Assembly (NCBI GenBank): GCA_963738025.1
Contig: CAVTWA010000031.1
Location: 372,001 to 436,000, forward strand
Source: 20CM-2-55-15 sp963738025
Lineage (GTDB): Bacteria; Acidobacteriota; Terriglobia; 20CM-2-55-15
DNA: 64,000 nucleotides
Direction of reading: 5' to 3'
Below are positions 39,924 to 49,948 of the stretch, piece by piece (position 1 is the stretch's first letter; the number at the start of each line of letters is the position of its first letter). A model generated the notes under the pieces. It made no database searches, was not told the DNA's origin, and saw nothing but the letters and a program-made list of their open reading frames with translations. Position numbers and translations under genes: made by a program.

Positions 39924-40931
39924 ATGAAATCAAACATTCTCGCGCGGGACACTGTCCCACCGGTCACCCTTCCGCCTGACAAGACGCTTCTGGACATGCT
40001 CTATTACATGAAGCTGACTCGGGAACTGGAATTCCGCATCGAGCGCAAACTCTACCGGCAGGGCAAGATCGTTGGCGGCGTCTATGTGGGACGCGGCCAG
40101 GAAGCGATAGCCGTCGGCAGTTGCATCGACCTGCGACAGGATGACGTCGTCTGTCCGTCACATCGCGACATGGGAGCCTATCTCATCCGCGGAATGACGA
40201 TACGCACGATCCTTGCGCAGTACATGGCGCGAAAGACGGGCGCCACGAAGGGCAAAGACGGGAACATGCACATGGGCGATCTGTCGAAGGGACTGATCGC
40301 CTTCGTCAGCATGCTGGGAGACAACGTTCCCGTAGCCGCAGGAATCGGTCTCTCGTTCAAGATGCGCGGGCAGGATCGCGTCGCTCTCTGCTACTTCGGT
40401 GACGGAGCGACGAGCCGCGGTGACTGGCATGAAGGCATCAACATGGCATCGGTGTTCAAGGTGCCTGTTGTTTTCATCTGCAACAACAACCAGTATGCAT
40501 ACTCCACTCCGCTCGAACGGCAGATGGCCGTCGAAAATGTGGCCGATCGTGCAGAAGCGTATGGAATGCCGGGCGAGATCGTCGATGGAAACGACATCGT
40601 CGCCGTCTGGGACGCCTCGACACGGGCCATCGAACGCGCGCGCGACGGTGAGGGACCAACCTTGATCGAGTGCAAAACATTTCGTATGACCGGACACTCG
40701 GCGCATGATGATGCGGGTTATGTTCCCCCGGAATTGTTTGAATTCTGGGAAGAGCGGGATCCGATCAACCGCTTCGAGCGATTCCTGACGGATCGTGGTT
40801 TGATCCAGCCGTCAGGAATCGAAGAACTGCGGCAGCGCATCAATAACGAAATCGACGAAGCGATCCAGGCCGCGGAAAAGGATCCGTTTCCGGAACCGGA
40901 AGATTGTTTAAAGGATGTGTATTTGGAATAA
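39924..40931 (+). CDS. 2-oxoacid dehydrogenase E1 component, alpha subunit
   Basis: The 335-residue TPP-dependent subunit carries YFGDGATSRGDWHEGINMASVFKVPVVFICNNN, which is the GDG-x26-NN cofactor motif. The HSAHDDAGYVPPE region and R in FRMTGHS are also typical. It decarboxylates pyruvate, acetoin or branched-chain 2-oxoacids; sequence alone does not choose between them. It is followed by E1 beta and E2. The TAA stop (40929-40931) belongs to palindrome copy H, which separates it from E1 beta. Confidence 0.92.
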   Translation: MKSNILARDTVPPVTLPPDKTLLDMLYYMKLTRELEFRIERKLYRQGKIVGGVYVGRGQEAIAVGSCIDLRQDDVVCPSHRDMGAYLIRGMTIRTILAQYMARKTGATKGKDGNMHMGDLSKGLIAFVSMLGDNVPVAAGIGLSFKMRGQDRVALCYFGDGATSRGDWHEGINMASVFKVPVVFICNNNQYAYSTPLERQMAVENVADRAEAYGMPGEIVDGNDIVAVWDASTRAIERARDGEGPTLIECKTFRMTGHSAHDDAGYVPPELFEFWEERDPINRFERFLTDRGLIQPSGIEELRQRINNEIDEAIQAAEKDPFPEPEDCLKDVYLE

Positions 40932-40983
40932 GCCACGAAATAAACGAATTTAATTCGTTAAATTCGTTCAATTCGTGGCTTAT
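40928..40983. repeat. TAAGCCACG palindrome, copy H, inside the E1-E2 operon
   Basis: A 56-base palindrome lies between two co-directional genes of the same complex (E1 alpha, E1 beta). It supplies the E1 alpha stop codon, and the next ATG is 14 bases beyond its end. A strong terminator here would harm the operon, so its action may be attenuation or mRNA protection. Confidence 0.92.
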
Positions 40984-40997
40984 CTCAAAATAACCAA

Positions 40998-41972
40998 ATG
41001 AGTTTAACTACGTACGTTGAAGCGATTCGCCAGGGCATCTGGGAAGAAATGGAAAAGGACGATCGCGTGTTTGTCCTGGGCGAAGATGTCGGCATTTACG
41101 GTGGCGCTTTCAAAGTCACTGCGGGGATGCTCGAGCGATTCGGCGAATGGCGCATCATCGACACACCAATCTCGGAATCCGGGATTGTAGGTGCGGCGAT
41201 CGGGGCAGCCCTGATGGGCATGCGGCCCGTCGCCGAAATGCAGTTCGCCGATTTCATTTCCTGCGCCTTCGATCAGATCACGAACTTCGCCGCGAAATGC
41301 CGCTATCGCTGGGGCGCCGGCGTGCCCATCGTGATCCGCGGCCCGAGCGGCGGCGGCGTGCACGGCGGCCCATTTCACTCGCAAAATCCGGAAATGTATT
41401 TTGTGCATACCCCCGGTTTGAAAGTGGTATGTCCGGCCACGGCATATGACGCGAAGGGTTTGATCAAAGCGGCCATCCGCGATCCCGATCCTGTTATCTA
41501 CTTCGAGCACAAATTCCTTTACCGGCGTGTCAAAGAAGAGCTGCCTACGGATGATTTCATCGTCCCGATCGGTAAGGCGGCAATCCGCCGCCCCGGTACC
41601 GACATGACTGTCGTTACCTACGGCGCAATGGTGTACACGGCCCTGGACGCCGCAAAAGAACTCGAGAAAGAAGGCATTGATCTCGAGGTTCTCGACCTGC
41701 GTTCGCTTCTGCCTTTTGACAAGGAAGCGGTGCTCGATTCTGTAAGAAAAACCAGCAAAGTCATTCTCCTCCACGAGGATACGCAAATCGGAGGATTCGC
41801 GGGTGAATTGGCTGCTATCATCTCAGAAGAGGCTTTCGAATACCTCGATGGTCCGATTCGCCGCATCACTGCACCCAATACTCCCGTGCCGTACAGTCCG
41901 CCACTCGAGGAGTTCTTCCTCCCCAAAGTATCCGACGTCATACGCGTCGCACGCGAGCTGTACGCTTACTAA
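40998..41972 (+). CDS. 2-oxoacid dehydrogenase E1 component, beta subunit
   Basis: The 324-residue subunit has the E1 beta signature VFVLGEDVGIYGGAFKVT, then ADFISCAFDQITNFAAKCRYRWG and a C-terminal transketolase domain (VLDLRSLLPFDKEAVLDSVRKTSKVILLHED). It completes the heterotetrameric E1 with the preceding gene. The 15-base gap to the palindrome leaves only a weak AT-rich ribosome-binding site. The E2 gene follows 20 bases after the stop. Confidence 0.93.
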   Translation: MSLTTYVEAIRQGIWEEMEKDDRVFVLGEDVGIYGGAFKVTAGMLERFGEWRIIDTPISESGIVGAAIGAALMGMRPVAEMQFADFISCAFDQITNFAAKCRYRWGAGVPIVIRGPSGGGVHGGPFHSQNPEMYFVHTPGLKVVCPATAYDAKGLIKAAIRDPDPVIYFEHKFLYRRVKEELPTDDFIVPIGKAAIRRPGTDMTVVTYGAMVYTALDAAKELEKEGIDLEVLDLRSLLPFDKEAVLDSVRKTSKVILLHEDTQIGGFAGELAAIISEEAFEYLDGPIRRITAPNTPVPYSPPLEEFFLPKVSDVIRVARELYAY

Positions 41973-41992
41973 GTACGGTAAACAGGACACCA

Positions 41993-43309
41993 ATGGCCGA
42001 AACTAAAGTTATCATGCCCCAGATGGGCGAAAGTATTTTCGAAGGCACCATCACCAAATGGCTCAAGAAAAAGGGCGACACGATCCAGCGCGACGAACCT
42101 TTATTCGAGATTTCAACGGATAAGATCGACTCCGAGATTCCCGCCCCGGCATCGGGCGTTCTCCAGGATATCCTGGTGAAAGAAGGCCAGACCGTGCAGA
42201 TCAACACGGTGGTGGCTGTCATCGGCGACGGCGCCGGGAAACCCGCAGCCGAGCAGCCACCGGCAAGAGAGGCCGCCAAAGAGGCGCCCACAGAGGCGCC
42301 CAGGAAAGAAGAACCCAAGGAAGTCAAAGGTCCCGCTCCAGTCGCAGGACCCACTGCTGAAACTGAAAGGGACGAGGAAGAGGAGTCCACTGAAGGGATC
42401 CGCTCGTCGCCCCTGGTACGGCGAATCGCCAGGGAGCACAAGGTCGATCTGTCGGCGATGGCCGGAAAAGGCACCGGTATCAACGGCCGCATCACCAAGA
42501 GCGACATCCTGAGTTATATCGAACAAGGCCCGCGCCCGAGTCCTGCTTCAGGAGGGGTGGCAGCGCGAGAGCCGTCAGGCGCACGCGCCGGGGTGGTCAG
42601 TCCAGCACCTCCACCCATGAAGTTCTCCGGCGAAGTCGAACGCGTCCCCCTCACCGCGATGCGGAAATCCATCGCCGAACACATGGTCCTGAGCCGAAAG
42701 ACCTCAGCCCATGTCTCGACATTCTTTGAGGTCGATTGCGCTCGAATCCTGAAAGCAAAAGATGCCCAACAGGCCGAATTCGAGCGCTCCGGAGTCCGCC
42801 TCACCGTGACTCCGTTCTTTATTCAGGCCGCCGCAAACGCGCTGAAGCGCTTTCCGATCGTGAATTCTTCCCTCGATGGCGAGACGATTGTCTACAAGCG
42901 CGCCATCAACATCGGCATCGCGGTTAATCTGGATTGGGGTCTGATTGTCCCGGTCATCAAAAACGCCGACGAGAAAAACCTCGTTGGCCTCGCTAAGGCC
43001 CTCAATGATTTAGGCGAGCGCTCCCGTAATAAAAAGCTCACGCCCGACGATGTGAAGGATGGAACTTTCACCATTACAAACCCGGGACAGTTTGGCGCCG
43101 TCACCGGTACCCCGATCATCAATCAGCCACAGGTCGCCATTATGGGAATGGGCGGAATCAAGAAACGCGCCGTGGTCATCGACGATGCCATCGCGATACG
43201 GCCGATGATCATGCTGTCCTTGTCGTTCGACCATCGCGTGATCGATGGCGCTACGGCCGATCAGTTTATGGCGGACGTCCAGAAGCAACTGGAGAACTGG
43301 CCGATCTAA
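41993..43309 (+). CDS. Dihydrolipoamide acyltransferase (E2) of the 2-oxoacid dehydrogenase complex
   Basis: The 438-residue protein has one lipoyl domain (residues 1-80; lipoylated K in EISTDKIDSEIPAPA), a Pro/Ala/Glu linker, a peripheral subunit-binding domain (about 138-175; SSPLVRRIAREHKVDLSAMAGKGTGINGRI), a second linker and the catalytic domain (about 215-438) ending with the active-site DHRVIDGATADQFM. It transfers the acyl group to CoA. No E3 (lipoamide dehydrogenase) gene follows, so a shared E3 elsewhere is required. Confidence 0.95.
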   Translation: MAETKVIMPQMGESIFEGTITKWLKKKGDTIQRDEPLFEISTDKIDSEIPAPASGVLQDILVKEGQTVQINTVVAVIGDGAGKPAAEQPPAREAAKEAPTEAPRKEEPKEVKGPAPVAGPTAETERDEEEESTEGIRSSPLVRRIAREHKVDLSAMAGKGTGINGRITKSDILSYIEQGPRPSPASGGVAAREPSGARAGVVSPAPPPMKFSGEVERVPLTAMRKSIAEHMVLSRKTSAHVSTFFEVDCARILKAKDAQQAEFERSGVRLTVTPFFIQAAANALKRFPIVNSSLDGETIVYKRAINIGIAVNLDWGLIVPVIKNADEKNLVGLAKALNDLGERSRNKKLTPDDVKDGTFTITNPGQFGAVTGTPIINQPQVAIMGMGGIKKRAVVIDDAIAIRPMIMLSLSFDHRVIDGATADQFMADVQKQLENWPI

Positions 43310-43312
43310 AAA

Positions 43313-44239
43313 ATGCACGAGCATTTGAAAAAGCGAGACCAGGTCCGCGAAGTGACGCGCGATTTGATACAGACATTCGGGTCACTTCAGCCGAAGCTCG
43401 AGCATTTTGCCGCTACGCCGCTTCCGGACCGGGCCTCCGTCATCCGTATCCTCGATGATCTGCTGGAGGTCATCTATCCCGGATATTTCGGGCGGAAATA
43501 CGTTGAAAGAGCCAATATCGAGTATTACGTCGGAGATCTTCTCGATTCGATCTATGCCCGGCTGACTGAGGAAATCTACCGAAGTATCCGGCCCGAGTGC
43601 ACCGGTTCCTCGCAAGCGACCGACATGTGCGAACACTGCCACGCAATTGCCGAGGAGCAGGCCCTGATCTTCTTGCGGGCGCTGCCGCACCTGCGCAGCC
43701 GCCTCTCGGAAGACGTGCAGGCTGCTTTCGAGGGAGATCCTGCAGCCAAGAGCATCGATGAAGTGATCTTCGCCTATCCCGCAATCTTTGCGATCACCAT
43801 CTACCGGCTGGCTCATGAACTGAATATGCAGGGGATTCCGTTGTTGCCGCGCATCATGACGGAACACGCACATTCCGTGACGGGCATCGATATCCATCCC
43901 GGCTCGACGATTGGCGCGGGATTTTTCATCGACCACGGCACGGGAGTGGTCATCGGCGAGACGACAATTATCGGGAACCGCGTCAAACTATATCAGGGCG
44001 TCACCCTGGGGGCGTTGAGCTTCGCCATGGATGAAGAAGGACGCATGATTCGTGGCAAGAAGCGCCATCCGACGATCGAGGACGATGTCGTGATCTATGC
44101 CGGAGCTACCATTCTCGGGGGCGCGACGGTGATTGGAAAGGGATCGGTTATTGGCGGCAACGTGTGGCTCACACGCTCCGTGCCACCCTATACAAAAGTA
44201 ATCATTTCAGAACCCGAACTCGTGATCGACTCCAAGTGA
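43313..44239 (+). CDS. cysE: Serine O-acetyltransferase, long form
   Basis: The 308-residue protein contains the N-terminal helical domain and the left-handed hexapeptide-repeat domain (GIDIHPGSTIGAGFFIDHGTGVVIGETTIIG, residues about 190-225; GGATVIGKGSVIGGNVW). The catalytic H of FFIDHGTG is present. It makes O-acetylserine for cysteine synthesis. The long N-terminal domain is like that of EpsC/SrpH-type plant and environmental enzymes. It starts three bases after the E2 stop, so it may be in the same transcript, consuming acetyl-CoA made by the complex; that is only context. Confidence 0.92.
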   Translation: MHEHLKKRDQVREVTRDLIQTFGSLQPKLEHFAATPLPDRASVIRILDDLLEVIYPGYFGRKYVERANIEYYVGDLLDSIYARLTEEIYRSIRPECTGSSQATDMCEHCHAIAEEQALIFLRALPHLRSRLSEDVQAAFEGDPAAKSIDEVIFAYPAIFAITIYRLAHELNMQGIPLLPRIMTEHAHSVTGIDIHPGSTIGAGFFIDHGTGVVIGETTIIGNRVKLYQGVTLGALSFAMDEEGRMIRGKKRHPTIEDDVVIYAGATILGGATVIGKGSVIGGNVWLTRSVPPYTKVIISEPELVIDSK

Positions 44240-44245
44240 GGAGCT

Positions 44246-44434
44246 ATGATTCAAGACACAGCGAACAAACTGATCGAAGGTTTTTATGGACTGCTTCCCT
44301 ATGAGACCGCAAAACACCTTGCCAATGCTCAGAAGGAGTTTCTGAAGGCCATCACCAGCGTCATCGACGAGCAGATCAAATGGACAGACGTTCACGTCGA
44401 TCGGGCCCATCGGAAGGAAACGGGGACAGAATAA
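44246..44434 (+). CDS. Small conserved-looking protein of unknown function
   Basis: This 62-residue, mostly helical protein (DTANKLIEGFYGLLPYETAKHLANAQKEFLKAITSVIDEQ) has GAGGAG directly upstream of its ATG and sits six bases after the serine acetyltransferase gene. No membrane segment. The amphipathic helices suggest protein-protein contact. Its stop (TAA 44432-44434) belongs to palindrome copy I. I do not recognise it. Confidence 0.7.
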   Translation: MIQDTANKLIEGFYGLLPYETAKHLANAQKEFLKAITSVIDEQIKWTDVHVDRAHRKETGTE

Positions 44435-44494
44435 GCCACGGATTGAACGAATTTAACGAATTAGTTCGTTAAATTCGTTCAATCCGTGGCTTAT
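44431..44494. repeat. TAAGCCACGG palindrome, copy I
   Basis: A 64-base palindrome whose left end provides the TAA of the small plus-strand gene (44432-44434) and whose right end provides the TAA of thiC on the minus strand (44493-44491). Both convergent genes end inside the same repeat. Confidence 0.93.
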
Positions 44495-46332
44495 TCAGCT
44501 TTGACGTAGAGGTCGGCGCCGGATTTAACGAATTCGACGCTTTTTTGATCCATTGCTTCCTTCACTTCCTCCGTGATCTTCATCGAGCAGAACTGCGGAC
44601 CGCACATACTGCAGAAATGCGCCAGCTTGGCGCCGTCCTGAGGAAGCGTTTCGTCGTGGAAATCTTTGGCCGTGGTGGGATCCAGACTGAGATTGAACTG
44701 ATCTTCCCAACGGAACTCAAATCGCGCTTTGCTCAGCGCATTGTCCCGTTCCTGCGCGCCGGGATGGCCTTTGGCCAGATCTGCTGCGTGCGCGGCAATC
44801 TTGTACGCAATCACGCCGTCTTTGACATCTTTCTGATTCGGCAAACCGAGGTGCTCTTTGGGCGTAACGTAACAGAGCATCGCCGTGCCGTACCAGCCGA
44901 TCATCGCGGCGCCAATGGCGCTGGTGATGTGGTCGTAACCGGGAGCGATATCCGTGGTCAGCGGTCCCAGCGTGTAGAACGGCGCTTCGTGCGTCAGCTT
45001 CAGCTGCAAATCCATGTTTTCTTTGATCAAGTGCATCGGGACGTGGCCCGGTCCTTCGATCATGACCTGGCAGTCGCGCTTCCAGGCGATCGTGGTGAGT
45101 TCACCGAGCGTCGCCAGTTCGCCAAGCTGCGCCTCGTCGTTGGCGTCGGCGATCGAGCCAGGGCGCAGGCCATCGCCCAGGCTGAACGAAATGTCGTAGG
45201 CCCGCATGATCTCGCAGATTTCCTCGAAATGCGTGTAGAGGAAATTCTCCTGATGATGGGCCAGGCACCACTTGGCCAGGATCGATCCGCCGCGGCTCAC
45301 GATGCCGGTGCGGCGCTTTACGGTAAGCGGGATATATCGCAGGAGCACACCGGCATGAATCGTGAAGTAATCGACACCCTGCTCGGCTTGCTCGATTAAA
45401 GTATCCCGATACATTTCCCACGTGAGTTCTTCCGGCCGTCCGCCGGCCTTCTCGAGAGCCTGGTAGATCGGGACGGTCCCGATCGGCACGGGCGAATTGC
45501 GCAAAATCCATTCTCGCGTTTCGTGGATATTCCGGCCGGTCGAAAGGTCCATCACCGTATCCGCGCCCCACGTGATGCTCCAGCGCATCTTTTCAACTTC
45601 ATCCTCGATCGAGCTGGAAATGGCGCTGTTTCCGATATTCGAATTGATCTTTACCAGAAAATTGCGCCCGATGATCATCGGCTCGGATTCGGGGTGATTG
45701 ATGTTGGCTGGAATAATGGCGCGGCCCCGGGCGATCTCATCCCGCACGAACTCGGGCGTGATGTAATCCGGAATCTTTGCGCCGAACGACTCTCCGGCAT
45801 GCTGGAAACGGACATTCGAGCGATCGTCGCGGCTCGCTTCGAACGCTTGCTCCCTCCCGAGGTTCTCCCGGATGGCAATAAATTCCATTTCCGGGGTGAC
45901 CACGCCTCGTCTGGCATATGCCAGTTGGGTTACGGCTGCGCCTTCAACGGCGCGTCGCGGTTGGCGCTTCAGCCCGGGAAATGACTCGTGCCGGACCCGC
46001 CCCTGAGCTTCCGTGGCGTGCTTAAAGCTAAGATAACCGTTATCCTCGGGCCGGACATCGCGGCCGTCATAGGCAATCGTATCGCCACGGTCGTGGATCC
46101 ATTGCGCACGCAACGCCGGCAGTCCCTGCCGGACATTGCAAACCTGATGGGGGTCGGCCCAGGGCCCCCGGGTGTCATAGACCCGAGTGCTGGCTCCGTC
46201 CTTGGTCGATATCTGCCGCAACGGCACGCGGATCGCCGGATGAAGTTTGCCTTGGATGTAGATGCGTTCGCTGGCTGGAAACGCAGTGTCGAGGTGGGCA
46301 GAATCCTTGAATTCGAGTCTGGACGTGCTCAT
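44491..46332 (-). CDS. thiC: Phosphomethylpyrimidine synthase ThiC
   Basis: The 613-residue radical SAM enzyme turns aminoimidazole ribotide into the hydroxymethylpyrimidine phosphate moiety of thiamine. The N-terminal ThiC-associated domain (IYIQGKLHPAIRVPLRQI) precedes the barrel (GTVPIYQALEK, IEGPGHVPMHLIKENM). The C-terminal cluster motif CSMCGPQFCSMK holds the unusual CxxCx4C arrangement. ATG 46332 follows GGGAG and sits directly downstream of a TPP riboswitch. The stop is in palindrome copy I. Confidence 0.97.
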   Translation of the reverse strand: MSTSRLEFKDSAHLDTAFPASERIYIQGKLHPAIRVPLRQISTKDGASTRVYDTRGPWADPHQVCNVRQGLPALRAQWIHDRGDTIAYDGRDVRPEDNGYLSFKHATEAQGRVRHESFPGLKRQPRRAVEGAAVTQLAYARRGVVTPEMEFIAIRENLGREQAFEASRDDRSNVRFQHAGESFGAKIPDYITPEFVRDEIARGRAIIPANINHPESEPMIIGRNFLVKINSNIGNSAISSSIEDEVEKMRWSITWGADTVMDLSTGRNIHETREWILRNSPVPIGTVPIYQALEKAGGRPEELTWEMYRDTLIEQAEQGVDYFTIHAGVLLRYIPLTVKRRTGIVSRGGSILAKWCLAHHQENFLYTHFEEICEIMRAYDISFSLGDGLRPGSIADANDEAQLGELATLGELTTIAWKRDCQVMIEGPGHVPMHLIKENMDLQLKLTHEAPFYTLGPLTTDIAPGYDHITSAIGAAMIGWYGTAMLCYVTPKEHLGLPNQKDVKDGVIAYKIAAHAADLAKGHPGAQERDNALSKARFEFRWEDQFNLSLDPTTAKDFHDETLPQDGAKLAHFCSMCGPQFCSMKITEEVKEAMDQKSVEFVKSGADLYVKAE

Positions 46333-46336
46333 TCAT

Positions 46337-46414
46337 ACTCCCTTCGTCGGCATTATCCGAATCAGGTTCTAGGGGTCGATCCCTGTTGGATCCTCTCAGC
46401 GCAAAGCTCCCCCG
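46337..46414 (-). promoter_or_regulatory. TPP (THI-box) riboswitch controlling thiC
   Basis: Read on the minus strand, the conserved blocks appear in order: GGGGGAGCTTTGCGCTGAGA, then GGATC with GACCCCTAGAACCTGATTCG, and GATAATGCCGACGAAGGGAG. The 3' P1 strand (GGGAG) also serves as the ribosome-binding site of thiC, five bases upstream of the ATG, suggesting control of translation initiation by thiamine diphosphate. Confidence 0.97.
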
Positions 46415-46421
46415 GAAAACC

Positions 46422-46484
46422 GTGCCTTTGTGTCTCTGTGTCTTCGTGTTTATGTCACAAAGACACAAAGCCACCAAGGCACAA
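46422..46484. repeat. CACAAA-class inverted repeat upstream of the thiC riboswitch
   Basis: Arms GTGCCTTTGTGTCTCTGTG and CACAAAGACACAAAGCCACC with a following AAGGCAC form an imperfect palindrome between thiC and the ErpA-like gene. It is the same class as the arms in 16263-16342 and 12307-12329. Confidence 0.8.
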
Positions 46485-46488
46485 GCCT

Positions 46489-46818
46489 TTAAACGCTAAA
46501 CGAACTGCCGCAGCCGCATGAACCCGTGGAATTCGGGTTACTGAACTTAAAGCCGGCTCCGTGTAGTCCTTCAATGTAGTCCACTTCGGCGCCCTCCATA
46601 TACAGGAGACTTTGTTTATCGACGAAAACTTTCAGCCCGTCGAACTCGAACACGGTGTCACTCTGATCATTGAAGTTCTTGTCGAAACCCATTCGGTATT
46701 GAAAACCCGAGCATCCGCCGCCGACAACCTGGATCCGGAGACCAGCGTACGGCTCAGGTTGCTCCGACATGATTTCCTTAACTTTGTCCTCGGCTTTCTT
46801 CGTTAGCAAAACTGGCAT
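46489..46818 (-). CDS. erpA: Iron-sulfur carrier of the HesB/IscA/ErpA family
   Basis: The 109-residue A-type carrier has the three ligand cysteines in GGGCSGFQYRM and GSCGCGSSFSV. It receives clusters from a scaffold and delivers them to apo-proteins. ATG 46818 has AGGAG at nine bases; the GTG at 46824 is too close to it. The family name is sure; ErpA versus SufA/IscA is not. The gene is divergent from the membrane-anchored DUF59 gene and lies upstream of thiC, whose product needs a [4Fe-4S] cluster. Confidence 0.92.
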   Translation of the reverse strand: MPVLLTKKAEDKVKEIMSEQPEPYAGLRIQVVGGGCSGFQYRMGFDKNFNDQSDTVFEFDGLKVFVDKQSLLYMEGAEVDYIEGLHGAGFKFSNPNSTGSCGCGSSFSV

Positions 46819-46910
46819 ATTCACTTTCTCCTAACGGTATTTCAGTCCGCTTCTACCGATTTAAATTATACCCTTGAAGTATAGGGGTTTACTGGCGAAA
46901 ATCAAAGGCT

Positions 46911-47411
46911 GTGTGGATCTACATTCTGCTGTTTCTAGGAATCCTTGTTGTTATTGGCGTAGCCGCCGCGGTACGCCGACAGTCCGCAGTAACCGCATCC
47001 TACTCCAAACAGGCCCAGGAAGAGGATGCCCGCGTTATTGCCAAGTCGACAAAAGCCATGGAAGCGACTGTCGCCGAGGCACTGGCGGCCCAGGCCCGCG
47101 ACCCGCGTCTTGCCGAAATGTCACAGGAGGACCTCGTCTACGAAGTGTTAAAGGATTGTTACGATCCCGAGATTCCTTTAAACGTCGTGGATCTCGGATT
47201 GATCTACGAGGTCAAGGCAGGGACCGAAACGGTGGATATCAAGATGTCCGTCACCTCGCCTGCCTGCCCGTCCGGAGCCGCCATCGCTGAAGATATTAAG
47301 TCGAAGCTATCGAGTGCAGGGTTTCCCAACCCGACCGTGCAGATTGTTTTCGAGCCGGCATGGTCGCCGCAGCGGATCTCTGAAGCGGGACGCAAGACCT
47401 TAGGGATTTGA
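46911..47411 (+). CDS. Membrane-anchored MIP18-family (DUF59) protein
   Basis: The 166-residue protein starts with a transmembrane helix (MWIYILLFLGILVVIGVAAAV) and a short coiled linker. A DUF59/MIP18 domain occupies about residues 72-165 (YEVLKDCYDPEIPLNVVDLGLIYEV, VTSPACPSGAAIAEDIKSKL, VFEPAWSPQRI). The family serves Fe-S cluster assembly; ordinary SufT-type members are soluble, so the anchor is unusual. GTG 46911 starts the helix. The divergent ErpA-like gene 92 bases away supports a role in Fe-S maturation. Confidence 0.85.
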   Translation: MWIYILLFLGILVVIGVAAAVRRQSAVTASYSKQAQEEDARVIAKSTKAMEATVAEALAAQARDPRLAEMSQEDLVYEVLKDCYDPEIPLNVVDLGLIYEVKAGTETVDIKMSVTSPACPSGAAIAEDIKSKLSSAGFPNPTVQIVFEPAWSPQRISEAGRKTLGI

Positions 47412-47432
47412 CCGGCTCTGCGGGTTCGTTAT

Positions 47433-47556
47433 CCGATGTCCGTTGACTGTTGTACGACGATAAATGGACTTGTTACGACAATAGATGGTAACCGGACCAC
47501 CAATTTGTCGTCGTAACAAGTCCATTTATCGTCGTACAACAGTCAACGGACATCGG
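47433..47556. repeat. Perfect 47-bp inverted repeat with internal direct repeats
   Basis: The left arm (47433-47479, starting CCGATGTCCGTTGACTGTTG) and right arm (47510-47556, ending CAACAGTCAACGGACATCGG) are exact complements around a 30-base loop. Within each arm a GTTGTACGACGATAAATGG-like unit is repeated in diverged form (CTTGTTACGACAATAGATGG in the left arm and loop). It follows the DUF59 gene. Confidence 0.95.
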
Positions 47557-47605
47557 ACAACCGATCCACCAGTTCCTGCGGCAAACCTGACCTGGTTATC
47601 CAAAA

Positions 47606-47653
47606 CAAAACGCAGAAAAGGGAACAATTGCTTGTTCCCTTTTCTGCGTTTTG
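47606..47653. terminator. Convergent terminator hairpin
   Basis: The arms CAAAACGCAGAAAAGGGAAC (47606 on) and GTTCCCTTTTCTGCGTTTTG pair perfectly around a short loop. It lies between the plus-strand DUF59 gene and the minus-strand radical SAM gene. The A-rich and T-rich flanks fit termination in both directions. TTTTTGTGGCTAA of the CACAAA repeat class adjoins it at 47659. Confidence 0.75.
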
Positions 47654-47670
47654 CGTCTTTTTGTGGCTAA

Positions 47671-49797
<2,127 letters not shown>

Positions 49798-49948
49798 GCT
49801 ACCTCCTTGATGAGTGGCGTCGTCGATTCAGGATGAAAAATGAGAACGCAGGCCGTTGGAGCTGGCCATTCGAACGAGGGGAAAGAATACCGCAAGGAAT
49901 CTCAATTCTTCAACATAAATTTGCCACAACTACCAAATATTGAATGGA

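Noticed and set aside
46175..46477. Minus-strand frame covering the TPP riboswitch
   Set aside because: It overlaps the riboswitch and the CACAAA repeat in another frame than thiC; codon content fits no protein.
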